Made by a program: the position numbers and the translations under genes. A stretch of 64,000 nt of DNA, taken from Copromyces sp. CBS 386.78. Its lineage: Eukaryota > Ascomycota > Sordariomycetes > Sordariales > Sordariaceae. The stretch lies in NCBI GenBank assembly GCA_030685235.1, contig MU839093.1, positions 186,001 to 250,000 of the forward strand, written 5' to 3'. Under the pieces are notes generated by a model. That model saw only the letters and a program-made list of their open reading frames with translations, searched no databases and was not told the origin of the DNA. Below, piece after piece: positions 10,408 through 21,584 of this stretch. Position 1 is the first letter of the stretch. Each line of letters begins with the position of its first letter.

Positions 10408-10529
10408 CGTGAAGTCAAAATCGCCAACTCGCGACGGCGGAGAGCGGGCAATCCAAAAATCCACAATTCCATTGCTTCCTCTGGCATCAACATAACCGCC
10501 ATACGATCACCCCGAATTTACAGTCAACC

Positions 10530-11718
10530 ATGTCCGCCGAAAAGAGACCTGCTTCCGATGACCCCAGTGGGGGTGGCCAGCTCGTCAAGAGACCCAACCT
10601 GGGCTCGAGTCGCGCCCTCACCAGGACCAGCGCGACTGGCAACAACGGTGCCCTTATCCAGACAGCTCCCCGGACGAGCGCCCTCCAGGCTCCGGTGATG
10701 GAGCTGTCCGGCCACTCGGGCGAGATCTTTGCGGCCAAGTTCGACCCTACCGGCAACCTCATAGCTTCCGGTTCCATGGACCGGTCCATCAGTACGTCCA
10801 ACTTACATCAGCTCTGGCCATTGACAATTGGGGACAGCTTACTAACAAGCAACGACAACAGTGCTCTGGAGAACCTACGGCGACTGCGAAAACTACGGCG
10901 TCCTCAACGGCCACAAGGGTGCCATCCTCGACCTCCAATGGTCGCGTGACTCCGAGATCCTCTTCTCCGCCTCGGCCGACATGCACCTCGCCAGCTGGGA
11001 CCTCACATCAGGCACAAGGATACGGCGCTACGTCGGACACGAAGAAATCGTCAATTCGCTCGATATCTCGCGACGCGGCGAGGACCTGCTCATCAGCGGT
11101 AGCGACGACGGGACGATTGGCATCTGGGACCCGCGAACCAAGAACGCCGCCGATTATATCGAGACCGATTTCCCCATAACCGCTGTGGCCATGTCGGAGG
11201 CCGGTAACGAGATCTACTCGGGAGGAATCGACAACGACATCAAGGTGTGGGACGTGAGGAAGATGGCTGTGGTTTACTCGATGATTGGACACCAGGATAC
11301 TGTCACCACATTGCGGGTGTCGCCAGATTCGCAACAGCTGCTTTCGTACGCCATGGATTCGACAGCGAGGACATGGGATATCAGGCCGTTTGCCCCTGCG
11401 GATAGGCATATTCGCACGTTTGATGGCGCGCCGCTGGGTCTGGAGCAGAACCTCATCAAGGGAAGCTGGGATAAGGACGGCAAGAAGATTGCTGTGGGCG
11501 CTGGTGATGGCACTGTGGTCGTCTGGGAAAGCGCCACTGGCAAGCTTGCGTACAAGCTGCCGGGTCACAAGGGAACGGTCAATGTTGCCGAGTTCTCTCC
11601 GGGCACTGATCCTCTTGGTAAGTTTATTCTGGTCTGGTTATCATTCGCAGTAGCTAACCTTGTTGTAGTTCTCTCGGCGTCGTCCGACAGGACCATGCTT
11701 CTCGGCGAGTTGAAGTAG
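10530..11718 (+). CDS. SNRNP40: U5 snRNP 40-kDa WD40 protein (SNRNP40/Spf38 type)
   Basis: Spliceosome component that associates with Prp8 in the U5 snRNP in the nucleus. Exons 10530..10791, 10862..11617 and 11669..11718 join in frame to 355 aa. After a basic, low-complexity N-terminus of about 55 residues comes a full set of WD40 blades. Diagnostic segments are MELSGHSGEIF, YGVLNGHKGAILDLQW, GHEEIVNSLDISRRGEDLL, GIDNDIKVWDVRK, SMDSTARTWDIRPF-like (here YAMDSTARTWDIRPF) and the end SASSDRTMLLGE. Both introns have good signals: donors GTACGT and GTAAGT, a CTAAC branch site in intron 1, acceptors CAG and TAG. The ATG lies only 122 bp from the retrotransposon's target duplication, so a very short native promoter remains. 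Confidence 0.93.
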
Positions 11719-13853
11719 GGAACCAACTTGTCCATGGGAGTTTCGCACAAAAGCCGGAAAAAAAAAAAACGGCACAGGCAAAGGAGCAAAGGAAGTAGTA
11801 AATAGCGGCGAGCACAAGGCCCTCCACTGCGAGCAGGTACCGTCAAGGTTCAACCGTGCCACGAAGAATCATTATCCGAGGCAGTCCAGAAACGGCCAGC
11901 CTTAACTGCGCAGATTTCGCACAAGTCATTGCCGGCCCTGACTGGCTACTGGCAGAGCGTGACGAACTGCGTCGGCAAACTAGGGAAGAAGAGTTTGGGG
12001 TTGGATACCCGGTATAATATCACAAAAGGAACAGGTCGACGGACGCATGGCGTAAGGAGTTATTTACAAGGTGCATTCATCATTCGCAACTAGATACCAT
12101 GGAAGTGGAAGAATCAAGACTTGAGCCGGTGGGTATAAAGCATCGGTCATGCGAGCGAAAAGCCCTTGTGGCAACGAGACAGCATATACCTGATCTGCAT
12201 TCATCGCCATGGTTTAACGTTAACAGCAATCAACACAAGGACGGCGAGGTGTCGGTGTTTTAAAAACACCTTTCAACCGCAAACGGCGCTGTTCATTGGA
12301 TCCTCTCATCAACTTCCCTGGGTTCCGTGCCGATACTAGCAAACCCATATATAAACCCAGCTATAACCACCCATCAACCATCATCAAATAGGTATTTCAC
12401 TAGAGGTAGGTAGCCATCAACCAATCTGAAACGGCCCTTGGCAATCCCCATCCTGCGCCTGAAACGCCTTACAGCCCTGATGGTCGTAACCTCACCAAGG
12501 CTTCTCAGCCAATCATTTACCGCTCCGCTTACCCCTTTCTGACGCTTTCAGGGCCAGCGAGGGGCGTGTAAGCCAAGACCCCGTCCAAGCATCGACAAGT
12601 CGCAACAAATCATTTCTGGTATTGGGAGGAAATATCAAACGCCTGGATCAGGCTGCAAGGTACCGTTTTTTGTTGTTTTTTTGTGTGGGTGTTTGTCTTG
12701 CAGCAGCATCTTGTCACGAGACCACCGAGAACACGACTTCCAATCAACACCCATCCGCAATACTTGGTTGGTCTGTACGTCTTGTTCAGCTCGACCTTCT
12801 GTACAACCTATCCCAATGGAAGGCTTGGGGTCCAGAGACTCGGAAACCTTATTGTCCCTCGACCAGTCAATCATTCGTCTATGCAAGGGCACATCACTTC
12901 CTCCCCCTGCTCTTCTTCTTCTTACATATGCTTTTTTTTCTGTTCCTGCTGTTCCATACCCCTGCATACAAGTCCTCCACCCCTGACCGGTTGGTCGTCT
13001 CGTCATACCCAGAGGCTTGTCATCCATAGGATATCAAGCACAGCCTTGTAACCCATCCATCCATCCCTCCATGTCCCACACCCACATGGAGACCCCATAC
13101 CTTTAGACGACCTCGTTTCTATCCCTCCTGAAACAAAGCCCATGGTTCGCTGTCGAGGACTAGACTTCCGTTTAGTGTGTTTACCACGACACGTCAACTC
13201 TTTTTTTTTTCCTACCATTTTCTCTCCGAGTCCTTTCTTACTCGAGCTGGTCACACAAGCTGTCAACCTATCACCTAGCTGGCTAGGATAGGAGCTTGCA
13301 CACAGCTGTCGACAGTCACACACTCTTTTAGTCCAGCTATACCCCATACCTACCCCAGGTTCCCGAACGGCCACCGAACGGGCCGCTTCTTGCTCTTCAC
13401 CTTTTTTTTTTTTTTTTTTTCCTCATTACCCTTCTTTCTTCCTTCATTCTCTCGAGTCTTACTCACGTCGCCTTCGTGCTTCCAAGTGCAAGTGTTACCT
13501 GTTCATTCCCTTGGTAGCACAGGCTCACATCTTGCCATCTCATCTTCCTTCATTCCCTTCATCCTTCGAATCTGGAATCCGAAGATACCTTATCCATCCA
13601 CTCCTTCGCACAAGAAAAGCGACGATACAAGCGACAAACATACGAGATACGAAATACGCAGGCCTGGAGCCGGATATTTGTTCAAGTGATACCCAGAGAG
13701 AGACAGAGACAGAGAGGACAAGAAGACTTGTCAGACGACGATACGACACACGATAAGACGACGATACGAAGCACAGCATGAACCGAGACTAACGCACGAA
13801 TCAACCACAACCATCACCTACCAGCAGGGACTTCATCCTTCCAATCTTCCAAA
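11719..13853. other. Intergenic region and long 5' leader of the next gene
   Basis: No gene supported; the open frames near 12622-13050 overlap on both strands and lack family features. The second half is strongly pyrimidine-rich on the plus strand with a 19-T run at 13402-13420, typical of promoter and leader sequence in these fungi. No ATG-initiated frame with coding character joins the gene downstream. Confidence 0.5.
13402..13420. repeat. Poly-T run of 19
   Basis: T run within a pyrimidine-rich leader or promoter region upstream of the gene at 13854. Confidence 0.8.
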
Positions 13854-16400
13854 ATGGACCGCTTCAACTTTCTTCCCCAAGGCCTCCGGCGGAACAACGC
13901 TGCTCCCGCCGCAACCACAGCCACCGACACAGCAGGAACCGACCCCAACATCAACACCAACGGACAACCAGCCCCCCTCCCAGCAGTCTACAACCAGAAC
14001 CAAAACCAAAGGGCCCAAAACCCCTACACCTACCCCGACTCCGTCTCCTCTCTATCTTCCGATGACGAGTACACCGACGACGACATGTATGAAGACGAAC
14101 AAGTTTACTCTGTGTCTTCACGGTCTTCTGATACCGTCCCCCTATCACCCCATAGCCGACAGCAACGATCTGGAGGACAGCCAAACTATCCATCCAGCAG
14201 CACCCTCAACCACCAGAACCAAAACATGAACGCACAAGACGACCTCTACTGCGACCTCGAAGCGCAGCTAGGAATCCACCCTGCCTTCCGCGTCCCACAA
14301 CCAGGACCGGGCAACAACATCCCTCCCAACTTCCCCCCTCCCCCACCGATTCCTCAGTCTCAAGAAATGGCCGAAGTCGAGCGCCGTTCTTCCAGCCGTT
14401 TCTTTCTGCCCAGGATGTCTTTCCGCTTTCTTGGCGGCGGCGGTGGCAGGCCAAGGCCCGCCAGTAGTCACTACTCGGGTGATGGGCAGCCGCCGGCTAC
14501 CGAGGTGAATTTCCCTGCTTCTTCTTTTTCTGGACGTGCTGGACATGGGGCGGATTCAAATTTGCCAGTGTCACCCAAGAGTCCGGCGTATAACTTTAGG
14601 ATCGGCGGCGAGCAGCAGTTGCCTACAAGCACGAGGCTGCATGTTCCTGGTGTGGAGAGGTCTTCTTCTCAGGGGAGATCGCATGGTGAGCGTGAGCGAG
14701 AGGGGGGCAGGGGAGCGTCGAGGTATGGGTTTGGGGTACTTGGCGGCGGCGGCGGGAGAAGACGCGCTGCAAATGCCAGTCGGGAAGGGCACGGGCGGAC
14801 AGTGAGGGTGACTGAGCCAAGGAGGACAGCTACAGCTACGAGACGGCATCGCAGTGAGAGGGATGGAGAGCGAGAGCGCCGTGAGCGCCGCCGCCGTAGG
14901 GAAGGAAGTGGCAGATCTCGAGCAGCAGCAGCTTCTGGTCATCGAAGCCGGTCTCATCGCTCGAGGAGAGATCCCGGCCGCCGCTCGGGTACGACGACAG
15001 CTGGAACAGGGAGACACAGCAGGGATGCCCGCGACGACGAGCGGCGAAAGCGAAGAAAAAAGAAGAGTTCACATTCTCACTCAAGACATGGAAGACATGA
15101 AGGTTCCGGATCGCACTCGCACTCGCACTCGAGGTCGGCGACAGCGCAAGGGTCTTCAGAACGGGAACGGGAACGGAGGAAGAAGAGAAGAGCACACGCA
15201 CACGCACACGCATCCTCGCCGCCGAAACACTTTCTGTTCTGTTTCCCGTGGGTCAGGTCACGGACGAGGAGGACGTTGATATTGAGGTCTTTTGTCTCGG
15301 GCTTGTTTTTGGCTTGTTTGCTTATTATTTGTGGGTTTTTTGTTTTTTTTTTCCCCTCCCTTCTCTCGACTCTCTGCCCTCAAACTCTCGCATATGTCGC
15401 CCTCTGCCCTCTATATTATTATCTGCCCTTTTCCCTCTCTTATCCCTCTCCCTCTTCACTCCCATCCCCCCTTTCTAGGTTACCATCAACGTTTGACCAC
15501 AGCCATGCTAACTTTACCCTAAACAGACCTCGCCCTAACCCTCTCCCACACCATCTCCTCCAACGAATTCACCATCTCCATGATCCTCGTCGTCATCCTC
15601 GGCGCCATCGTCTTCCTCCACAGCGTCGTCCGCCTGATCATGCTGGCATTTAGGGGGGGCGGCGCATCATCATCTGGGCGCAGGAGTCACAACATGAAGC
15701 CCAAAGACGACATGGACCTAGAAACTGGACAGGCCCATCATACCCATACCCTTCACGAATCAGGACGAGGACCACCATACAATGTTGTTGATATCCACGC
15801 CGCCGGGCCCGCTGGTCCCTACGCCATCCCGCCTACGCCTATTCGTGTGGTTCTCGCGAGAGATGAAGAAGCTGCGGGCATCCCGAGCGAGGCGGCGGTG
15901 GTGAAGCCGCCTGAGTATGGGCAGTGGAGGGAGAGTGTGGTAAGTTCCTTTTCTGTTCTTTCCCCCCCTTCTGTTTTTCCAGGTTTTCAATGTAACAGGT
16001 TACTGACATTGATTTTTTTTGTGTCTTGTCACAGAGAGTCGACCCAAACCGCATCTACTGGATGCGCAACGAGGCAGTCAGTCCCGCTCTTCTTCCAAGT
16101 GAGCAACACGAGCAGGAGGCCGGTGCCGGTGCCGGTGCCGGTTTCGGTTTCGGTTCGGAGGAGGGGGGCGGTGCTGCTGCTCAATCCAGGCCCACCAGGA
16201 CTGGCACTGTTAGCAGCAGGGACTCAGACGGCCCTACTAACCCGGGACATGGAACTCTCAGGAGGCCCCCGTCCTACAGCTCTGATGATGGTGTTAGTTA
16301 TGTGGTTGAGGCGCAACCGAGGTCTATTGCGCCGCCGGTTGGGGATGTACCGATTGCGACTGCCGGCGGGAATAGCAGGGCTGGGAGGCGGTTGGCGTGA
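13854..16400 (+). CDS. Hypothetical two-helix membrane protein with Arg/Ser/His-rich domain
   Basis: Exons 13854..15330, 15527..15939 and 16035..16400 join to 751 aa. The first 270 residues are rich in Asn, Gln, Pro and Ser, with an acidic DDEYTDDDMYEDE patch. Residues about 280-460 are dominated by Arg, Ser, His and Glu, including SHSHSHSRS and ERERERR runs. Then come two hydrophobic helices (about 474-495 and 508-532, the latter TISMILVVILGAIVFLHSVV), joined across intron 1, where the split codon becomes Tyr (LLIIYLALTL). The C-terminus has Gly-Ala repeats and a basic end. Splicing is supported because the unspliced frame turns non-coding after the first helix. I do not know the function. 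The charged part probably faces the cytosol; that is inference. Confidence 0.75.
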
Positions 16401-16426
16401 GAAACTTGTTCAGTTAAATTAGGGTT

Positions 16427-16498
16427 GGATATGTAGGTAAGGTACCTAGTAGGTAGGAAATAGGTAGGTAGGTAGGTAGTAGGTAGAGGTACCTACAT
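16427..16498. repeat. TAGGTA/GGTACCT low-complexity island
   Basis: Repeated GTAGGTA with interspersed GGTACCT palindromes directly after the stop codon of the preceding gene. The same kind of sequence recurs at 45640-46990 and 54720-55120. Confidence 0.7.
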
Positions 16499-16671
16499 GA
16501 CTTCATGTTGAGTGTCCTATCAACTTCTTTACACACATGGGTTTATATACCAGGTATCGAGGTACACGTCCGCGATTGATGATCCTTGGTCTTCGCCTCC
16601 CACACTTCCAAATGCGATCCAACTCGACATCACGACACCTATCTCCGAGGCCTTCACTTCCTACTGACTCG

Positions 16672-17353
16672 CTAAGGAGTGTGTAGTAGGTATGTTTCAA
16701 TGGCCGTCGTCGCCTCCTCATAAGATGCAGGAGATGATGATGGCAGTCGCTTCTTCTGGCTCTGGGGCGACAACATGAAATGAACGCGGCCACACGCGGT
16801 ACATGTAGGTTTATGTTTAACCGGTTTTGACGAGGACTGCTGCTGTGGAGAGTCACGGGGCCGAGGGTATCATTGTAGTGGTAGAGCTGTCGTCGCCGTT
16901 CCTGTCGATGTCGTTTTACGTTGACAATGCAGGCATTGTGTACAACGTTGGCAATCGCGCCGGTATCCAGTCCCCAGTGTATCTCGAAAGGTACATGTAT
17001 CTCCGGTAGCGGGAAACCATTCATGACTATCCAGTAGTACAGTCCACCTATTATCGAGTCCATGACGTAGAGCGGCCAGAGAACAGTTTCAGCCATGAAG
17101 TTGGTCATCATCTCGGCTTTAATCTTTTGAGCTGCCCGATTTTTCGAAGTATCTAAGTACTGTTGATGGGACGAGGGGGGGTTTGTAGGTCACGGCCGAG
17201 GACGCCGATCCACAATATTCTTTGTATGCGGCAGCCGTTCAAGCGGATTCCTACGGCGACGAACACATACATGGCACAAGTCCACATGAACCAGGGCGGC
17301 CACGAATAGTACCCTGTTAGGGGTTCTGCTGACGTTGGTATGGCCGCGGGCAT
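16672..17353 (-). CDS. Hypothetical small membrane protein, three exons
   Basis: Proposed exons 17353..17194, 17131..16920 and 16842..16672 join to 180 aa. Introns are 62 and 77 nt, with donors GTGACC and GTAAAA and CAG acceptors. Two hydrophobic stretches are visible, WPPWFMWTCAMYVFVAVGI and a second around AETVLWPLYVMDSIIGGLYY. The last exon encodes a polar tail with a TCTAC (CxxC) motif and ends TYLLHTP. The frame also stays open upstream of the chosen ATG back to a TAG that could be an acceptor, so an earlier exon may add residues such as FYNLSSIPLAPTN. The unspliced frame in the 3' part reads as Arg/His-rich nonsense, which argues for the second intron. Family not recognised. Confidence 0.5.
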
Positions 17354-19531
17354 CTGTTCGGAGGGATTGGTCGGGGCCAATGGGATGCTTGACAGATTGT
17401 AGAAGTGCTAGCGGGCGACGTTCGGCAAGTTATGGGTTCTGGAGGTAAGCGTGGCTTCGTCAATCGGAGTACCTTAGATAATATGCGAGTGAAACTTGGG
17501 CAAAACCCCTAACAGTTCAAAAAAGGAATCAAACTGCCAGGCTGGAATATAAATCCATATTGTCCTTGTGGCACGTGTAGTCCTGTCTGCAGCTGGGACA
17601 TGGTACATTTTTGTACAGCAGCATGAACAAGTTTGTGGTCCTGAGGTTGGTATTCTTGTTGAGTGCACATGCAAGTCCGTAGAGGTATCTGGCTGTATGC
17701 CCACAAGAGGCATGAGAAACATGTGGAAACAAAAGGTTCGGGTTAGGGTTGGCCATGTGATGGTAAGCAAGAGTCGGCGTTGTACACTTGAGCCCTGGAA
17801 AGTTCGTTAGCTCGGAACATACAGGGTTTTTGACAGGGGAGGTAGGGTATGAAACCGCTGCAAATGCCCTGCAAATGCTCTGCAAATAGCCTGTGAATGC
17901 CCTCTAACTTTACCCATTATAGAAGGTGGGGATGGTTGATGGGGGTTCAGGTTGATTCTGGTGATTCTGGTGATTGTGAGCCAGTATAAGAGGTTCGTGT
18001 GCGGTCAACAGGGCAACTCTTCCAGGTTTCTCACTTTGAGATCAGGCGATTTCAGCCAATTAGATAACGTAGATAGACCTGTCCTGCCTTGCAAACCCCC
18101 TTGTAAGAAAATATGGGGCAAGAACCAGACTAACAAAACTTCATGGGCTGATATGTATGTATGTATGAGAAACGATTAGATTCCCAAGTCTGTGATTGGT
18201 TGCCTCCGCTTGCTCGGTCGTGTTATGTACCACTCTTTCACCACCTTGTGGCAGCTGAAGCGTTGATGAGAAATCGAAACGACGTCGCTCTCTCTGAATT
18301 TCCCTTCAGAGAGGTTGTTACCAATCGCCCTGTGACCGCGGCGCCCTGCATGTCGGTTACATTTCCCCAGGAGCCCAGCTGTCCAGGACCTGCAGCGGGG
18401 GTGGTTGTACACTACGGGATGGCCCTCGAAATGTCTGCCATTGGAAGATGAGTGGACAAGCTCTCTTCCCATCAAGGTCACGGGCCGGCACAAGTCGGCA
18501 GCAACCCGGGTTCCTTGTCACTGGCATCGTACCGAGCTGACACCCTCACCTGCAGGCACGAGACGGACATGAAGGGTTCCGCCGACAACGACCTTGATGT
18601 CGCATTCATGTCTTCCATGGGAGGAGATAGATACGACCATGCAACTGCCTGCCGCCAGCCATTGTTCCTATCGGGCTGTTGCCGTCGCCATGGCTCGAGG
18701 ATTTGGGGTCAGCAATGGGGATATCCAGTCGCAAGCAATGATTGCTCTAGCGGAAAAAGGAAGCTTCCGTGTCAGATGTCGCAACGGGCGCGTGCGATTC
18801 ATGCCTTTTGGCTGTCTGTGGCTAGACTGGGCAGGGAGGGCATCGTCGGTGCCATAAGCCGCCCACGAAAGAAGGTGATGGGCGCTTGGCCTGTTCCTGC
18901 GAATCCAATGTGAGGTCGAGATGTCGGGCGAGTGGAGCTCAATATTCCGAGTCCCCTGCCTGTGCGCGGAGCACCAGCAGCGAGTCACCGTCACTGGAAA
19001 GAACACCAGAGTACCAGACAGAGCGAGAGCGGACGAGTGCGTGCGGGCAGAGTGGAGCCTGCCAAGAGCTCATCGAGTTTTTTTAGCGTGTGGTTTTATC
19101 TGACTGTTTCGTCGAGGTTCAGGTTGTTGCTCTGGAACTGTGAAAGAACACGATGACCCGTGGGCATGAAAGGAAGGAGCTTGGGGTTGGTCGTAATTGC
19201 AGTCAAGGACCAAGACAAACAGCTGGACGGGAAATTACAAGCTGAGAGGTCAAAGAAAACGAAGCGATAGAGCATCGGGTCCACTCATCTCTCCGAGTCG
19301 TCGCCCGCCCGCAAATGGAAAGAAAGACGGGGAAACCGTGGCAGATTAACGCCTTCCCAAAAGGACGAGGCAAGGGGTCTGGGGTACTTTCCAAATACCT
19401 TACCTCTAACCACTAGCCTGGTAAGAGACCAATGTTTAACCCACGCACAAGGTTCCTTTCATGTCTCTTTCCAGCAAGGTCTCGAGTGCGGTTCCCTGTC
19501 TTTCTGACCTTTGCTCAGTCAGTCTCAGCAT

Positions 19532-19560
19532 CTGCTGCTGCTGCTGTTGCTGCTGCTGCT
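19532..19560. repeat. CTG microsatellite
   Basis: About nine CTG units with one TTG interruption. Confidence 0.85.
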
Positions 19561-20486
19561 GGCTGGCCAAGAACCTGAGCGCAAGAGGCAGCGCATAGGC
19601 TCCAGTCTGCAGCGGGCACTCATCCTAGGCATCCTACTTGTTCCGTGCTTTCCGCCCCTCTTTCTCTTTCTTTTCCCTTCCTCCAGCATCGCTCCTTGGA
19701 ATCATATCACCAGCACAGGGTACGCTCGCTCCCGGTTTTCTCTTGGTGCTTTTTTTGGTGTTGAAGTTGGTGAGAAGGTTGACCAAGTCCAAGAAGTTTG
19801 TTGCAGGTTGTCAGAGAGTCTCCGAGTTCTTGTTTGGGTATCTGTCCTCTTTTATCAAAGGTCAGTCAAGCCTCTCCTCTCTTCTGTCTTGTCACGGCGC
19901 GTTGCAGTGCCTTCAAGTTGCCTTGTTGCCGCCATCGAGCATGGCTGCCCTGCCTCAGGTCGCCCGTTTCCCCCGCCCTCCCTTGTGGTACCACTGCCCG
20001 TCAAGCGCGCGTTGACGACGACGACAACAACAACACCATCGACAACATCGACAAGACAATAAAGAGGCGACAACTGGCCGACAAACATACACAAACTATC
20101 AGCTTGTCCCTCGCTCTGGTTGTTGTCGCAAACCATGCAAGCGCCTCTGCATACCAAAACGACGGTCCAACCCCACTTTACCGCGCATTATCGCATCATC
20201 GGCTAGCACCTTTTTATCGAGCATGACTGCGTCTGGGAGAGTTGAAGCTCTGTCTTGTCGTCATACGCCACCACAACCGTAGCCGGGCATGGGAACACAT
20301 GTGTTGCGCAAGCTGAACCAGAGTCAAGCAAGCTTCACGGCCTTGTGGTCTGGGAAATGCTAGCGCTCATGTTTTGGATCGGTTCAAGCGGTAGCTGCTA
20401 TGGGGCTGTCGGTGGCATCAATTCAGCGCATACAACCGTCCGGGCGTCGAATCGGCAACTGCAGCGGACCGGCAGCGGTGCGACCT

Positions 20487-20560
20487 ACATACGACCATCT
20501 GCGTGCACTGATCAATGCCGGGTCGGACTTGGAACTCTTGTTCCTGCGAGACCTACGTAC
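20487..20560 (+). pseudogene. Possible truncated 5S rRNA-like fragment
   Basis: The stretch opens with ACATACGACCAT, the conserved start of Neurospora-type 5S rRNA, and about 25 bases later has GCCGGGTCGGACTTGG, which resembles the 3' part of 5S genes. It is shorter than the 118-120 nt of a real 5S gene, and the middle does not match. Dispersed 5S genes and pseudogenes are known in Neurospora. The comparison is from memory and weak; chance resemblance is possible. Confidence 0.2.
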
Positions 20561-20703
20561 AACGATAAGGGCTGGGCGCGGGGCACAGGAACTGGGCCAA
20601 GAGGCGACCTGTCAAGATGCTGCCACAGCACTACTTCAACGGTTTCAGATCTTCTCTAACCTGACAAATTCGCAGACCCTTTTTATATACATCAACCATC
20701 ACC

Positions 20704-21584
20704 ATGTCTTCCCTCTCTCGTCGCGCGTGCTACAAGTGTGGTGAGCTCGGCCACCACGCTGAGGCCTGCTCTTCCCCCCACAGACTCTGCTACAACTGTA
20801 AGCTATAGAATAGACCTCTCTTCCCGTCCCGTCCCACCTTCTAGACAGGTAACTAACACTGTGACACAGGCAAGCAGCCCAGTACGATTTCTCCGCCCCT
20901 GATTGGTAGCCCTACGTGATGATTTTCTAACCTCCATCGACAGACCACGAGTCCAGCGAATGCCCTCTTCCGCGTAGCACCGAGGCCAAGCAGTGCTACC
21001 ACTGCCAGGGCCTCGGCCACGTCCAGGCTGACTGCCCTACTCTTCGCATCAGCGGTGCCGGCTCTACTAGTCGCTGCTACAACTGCGGCCAGCCCGGCCA
21101 CTACATGGTACGAAGCTCTTGATATCTGGCGATGCATCGTATGGCCCTCTGACTTGTTTTCTTCCCACAGCGCGCCTGCCCCAACCCCCCCACTGGCGGT
21201 ATGCCCCAGCGTGGCGCCCCCGTTGGCCGTGGCGGTTTCGGCGGTTACGGCCGTGGTGGCTTCGTTGGCGGTGCTCGTCCCGCTACTTGCTACAAGTGCG
21301 GTGGGCCTAACCACTTTGCTCGCGACTGCCAGGCTCAGGCCATGAAGTGCTACGCTTGCGGCAAACTCGGCCACATCTCCCGTGATTGCACCGCTCCCAA
21401 CGGCGGCCCCCTCAACACTGCCGGCAAGACCTGCTACCAGTGCAGTGAGACGGGCCACATCTCGCGCGACTGCCCCAACAAGCCCCACACCAACGGCGAG
21501 ATCAAGCAGGACGACCTGAACGTTAACCACGCTGGCCCGGGTCTCGCTGCTGCCCCCGTCCCCCCCGTTGCCCCTGTCGCTTAG
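20704..21584 (+). CDS. gis2: CCHC zinc-knuckle protein, Gis2/Byr3/CNBP family
   Basis: Exons 20704..20797, 20870..20881, 20944..21107 and 21171..21584 join to 227 aa. Seven Cys-x2-Cys-x4-His-x4-Cys knuckles are present, from CYKCGELGHHAEAC to CYQCSETGHISRDC. A Gly/Arg linker (GRGGFGGYGRGG) lies between knuckles four and five. Members of this family bind single-stranded nucleic acid and associate with translating mRNAs; seven knuckles is the usual number. Exon 2 is just 12 nt and is required to complete knuckle two (CYNCKQPNHESSEC). The protein ends in an Ala/Pro/Val tail at a TAG, but the same frame then stays open for another 36 codons to a second TAG at about 21693, with similar composition. 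The stop may be a recent change from CAG. Confidence 0.9.

Larger units (their letters stand above)
17354..20703. other. Intergenic region and upstream region of the zinc-knuckle gene
   Basis: No gene supported over 3.3 kb; the frames present overlap on both strands and mostly lack coding character. It includes a CTG repeat at 19532-19560 and a 5S-rRNA-like fragment at 20487-20560. The last 800 bp probably hold the promoter and leader of the gene starting at 20704. An upstream exon of the 16672-17353 gene could lie in 17400-17800. Confidence 0.4.

Noticed and set aside
12622..13050. Overlapping frames near 12.6-13.0 kb as a gene
   Set aside because: All frames on both strands are open because of local composition; no splice-consistent or conserved product.
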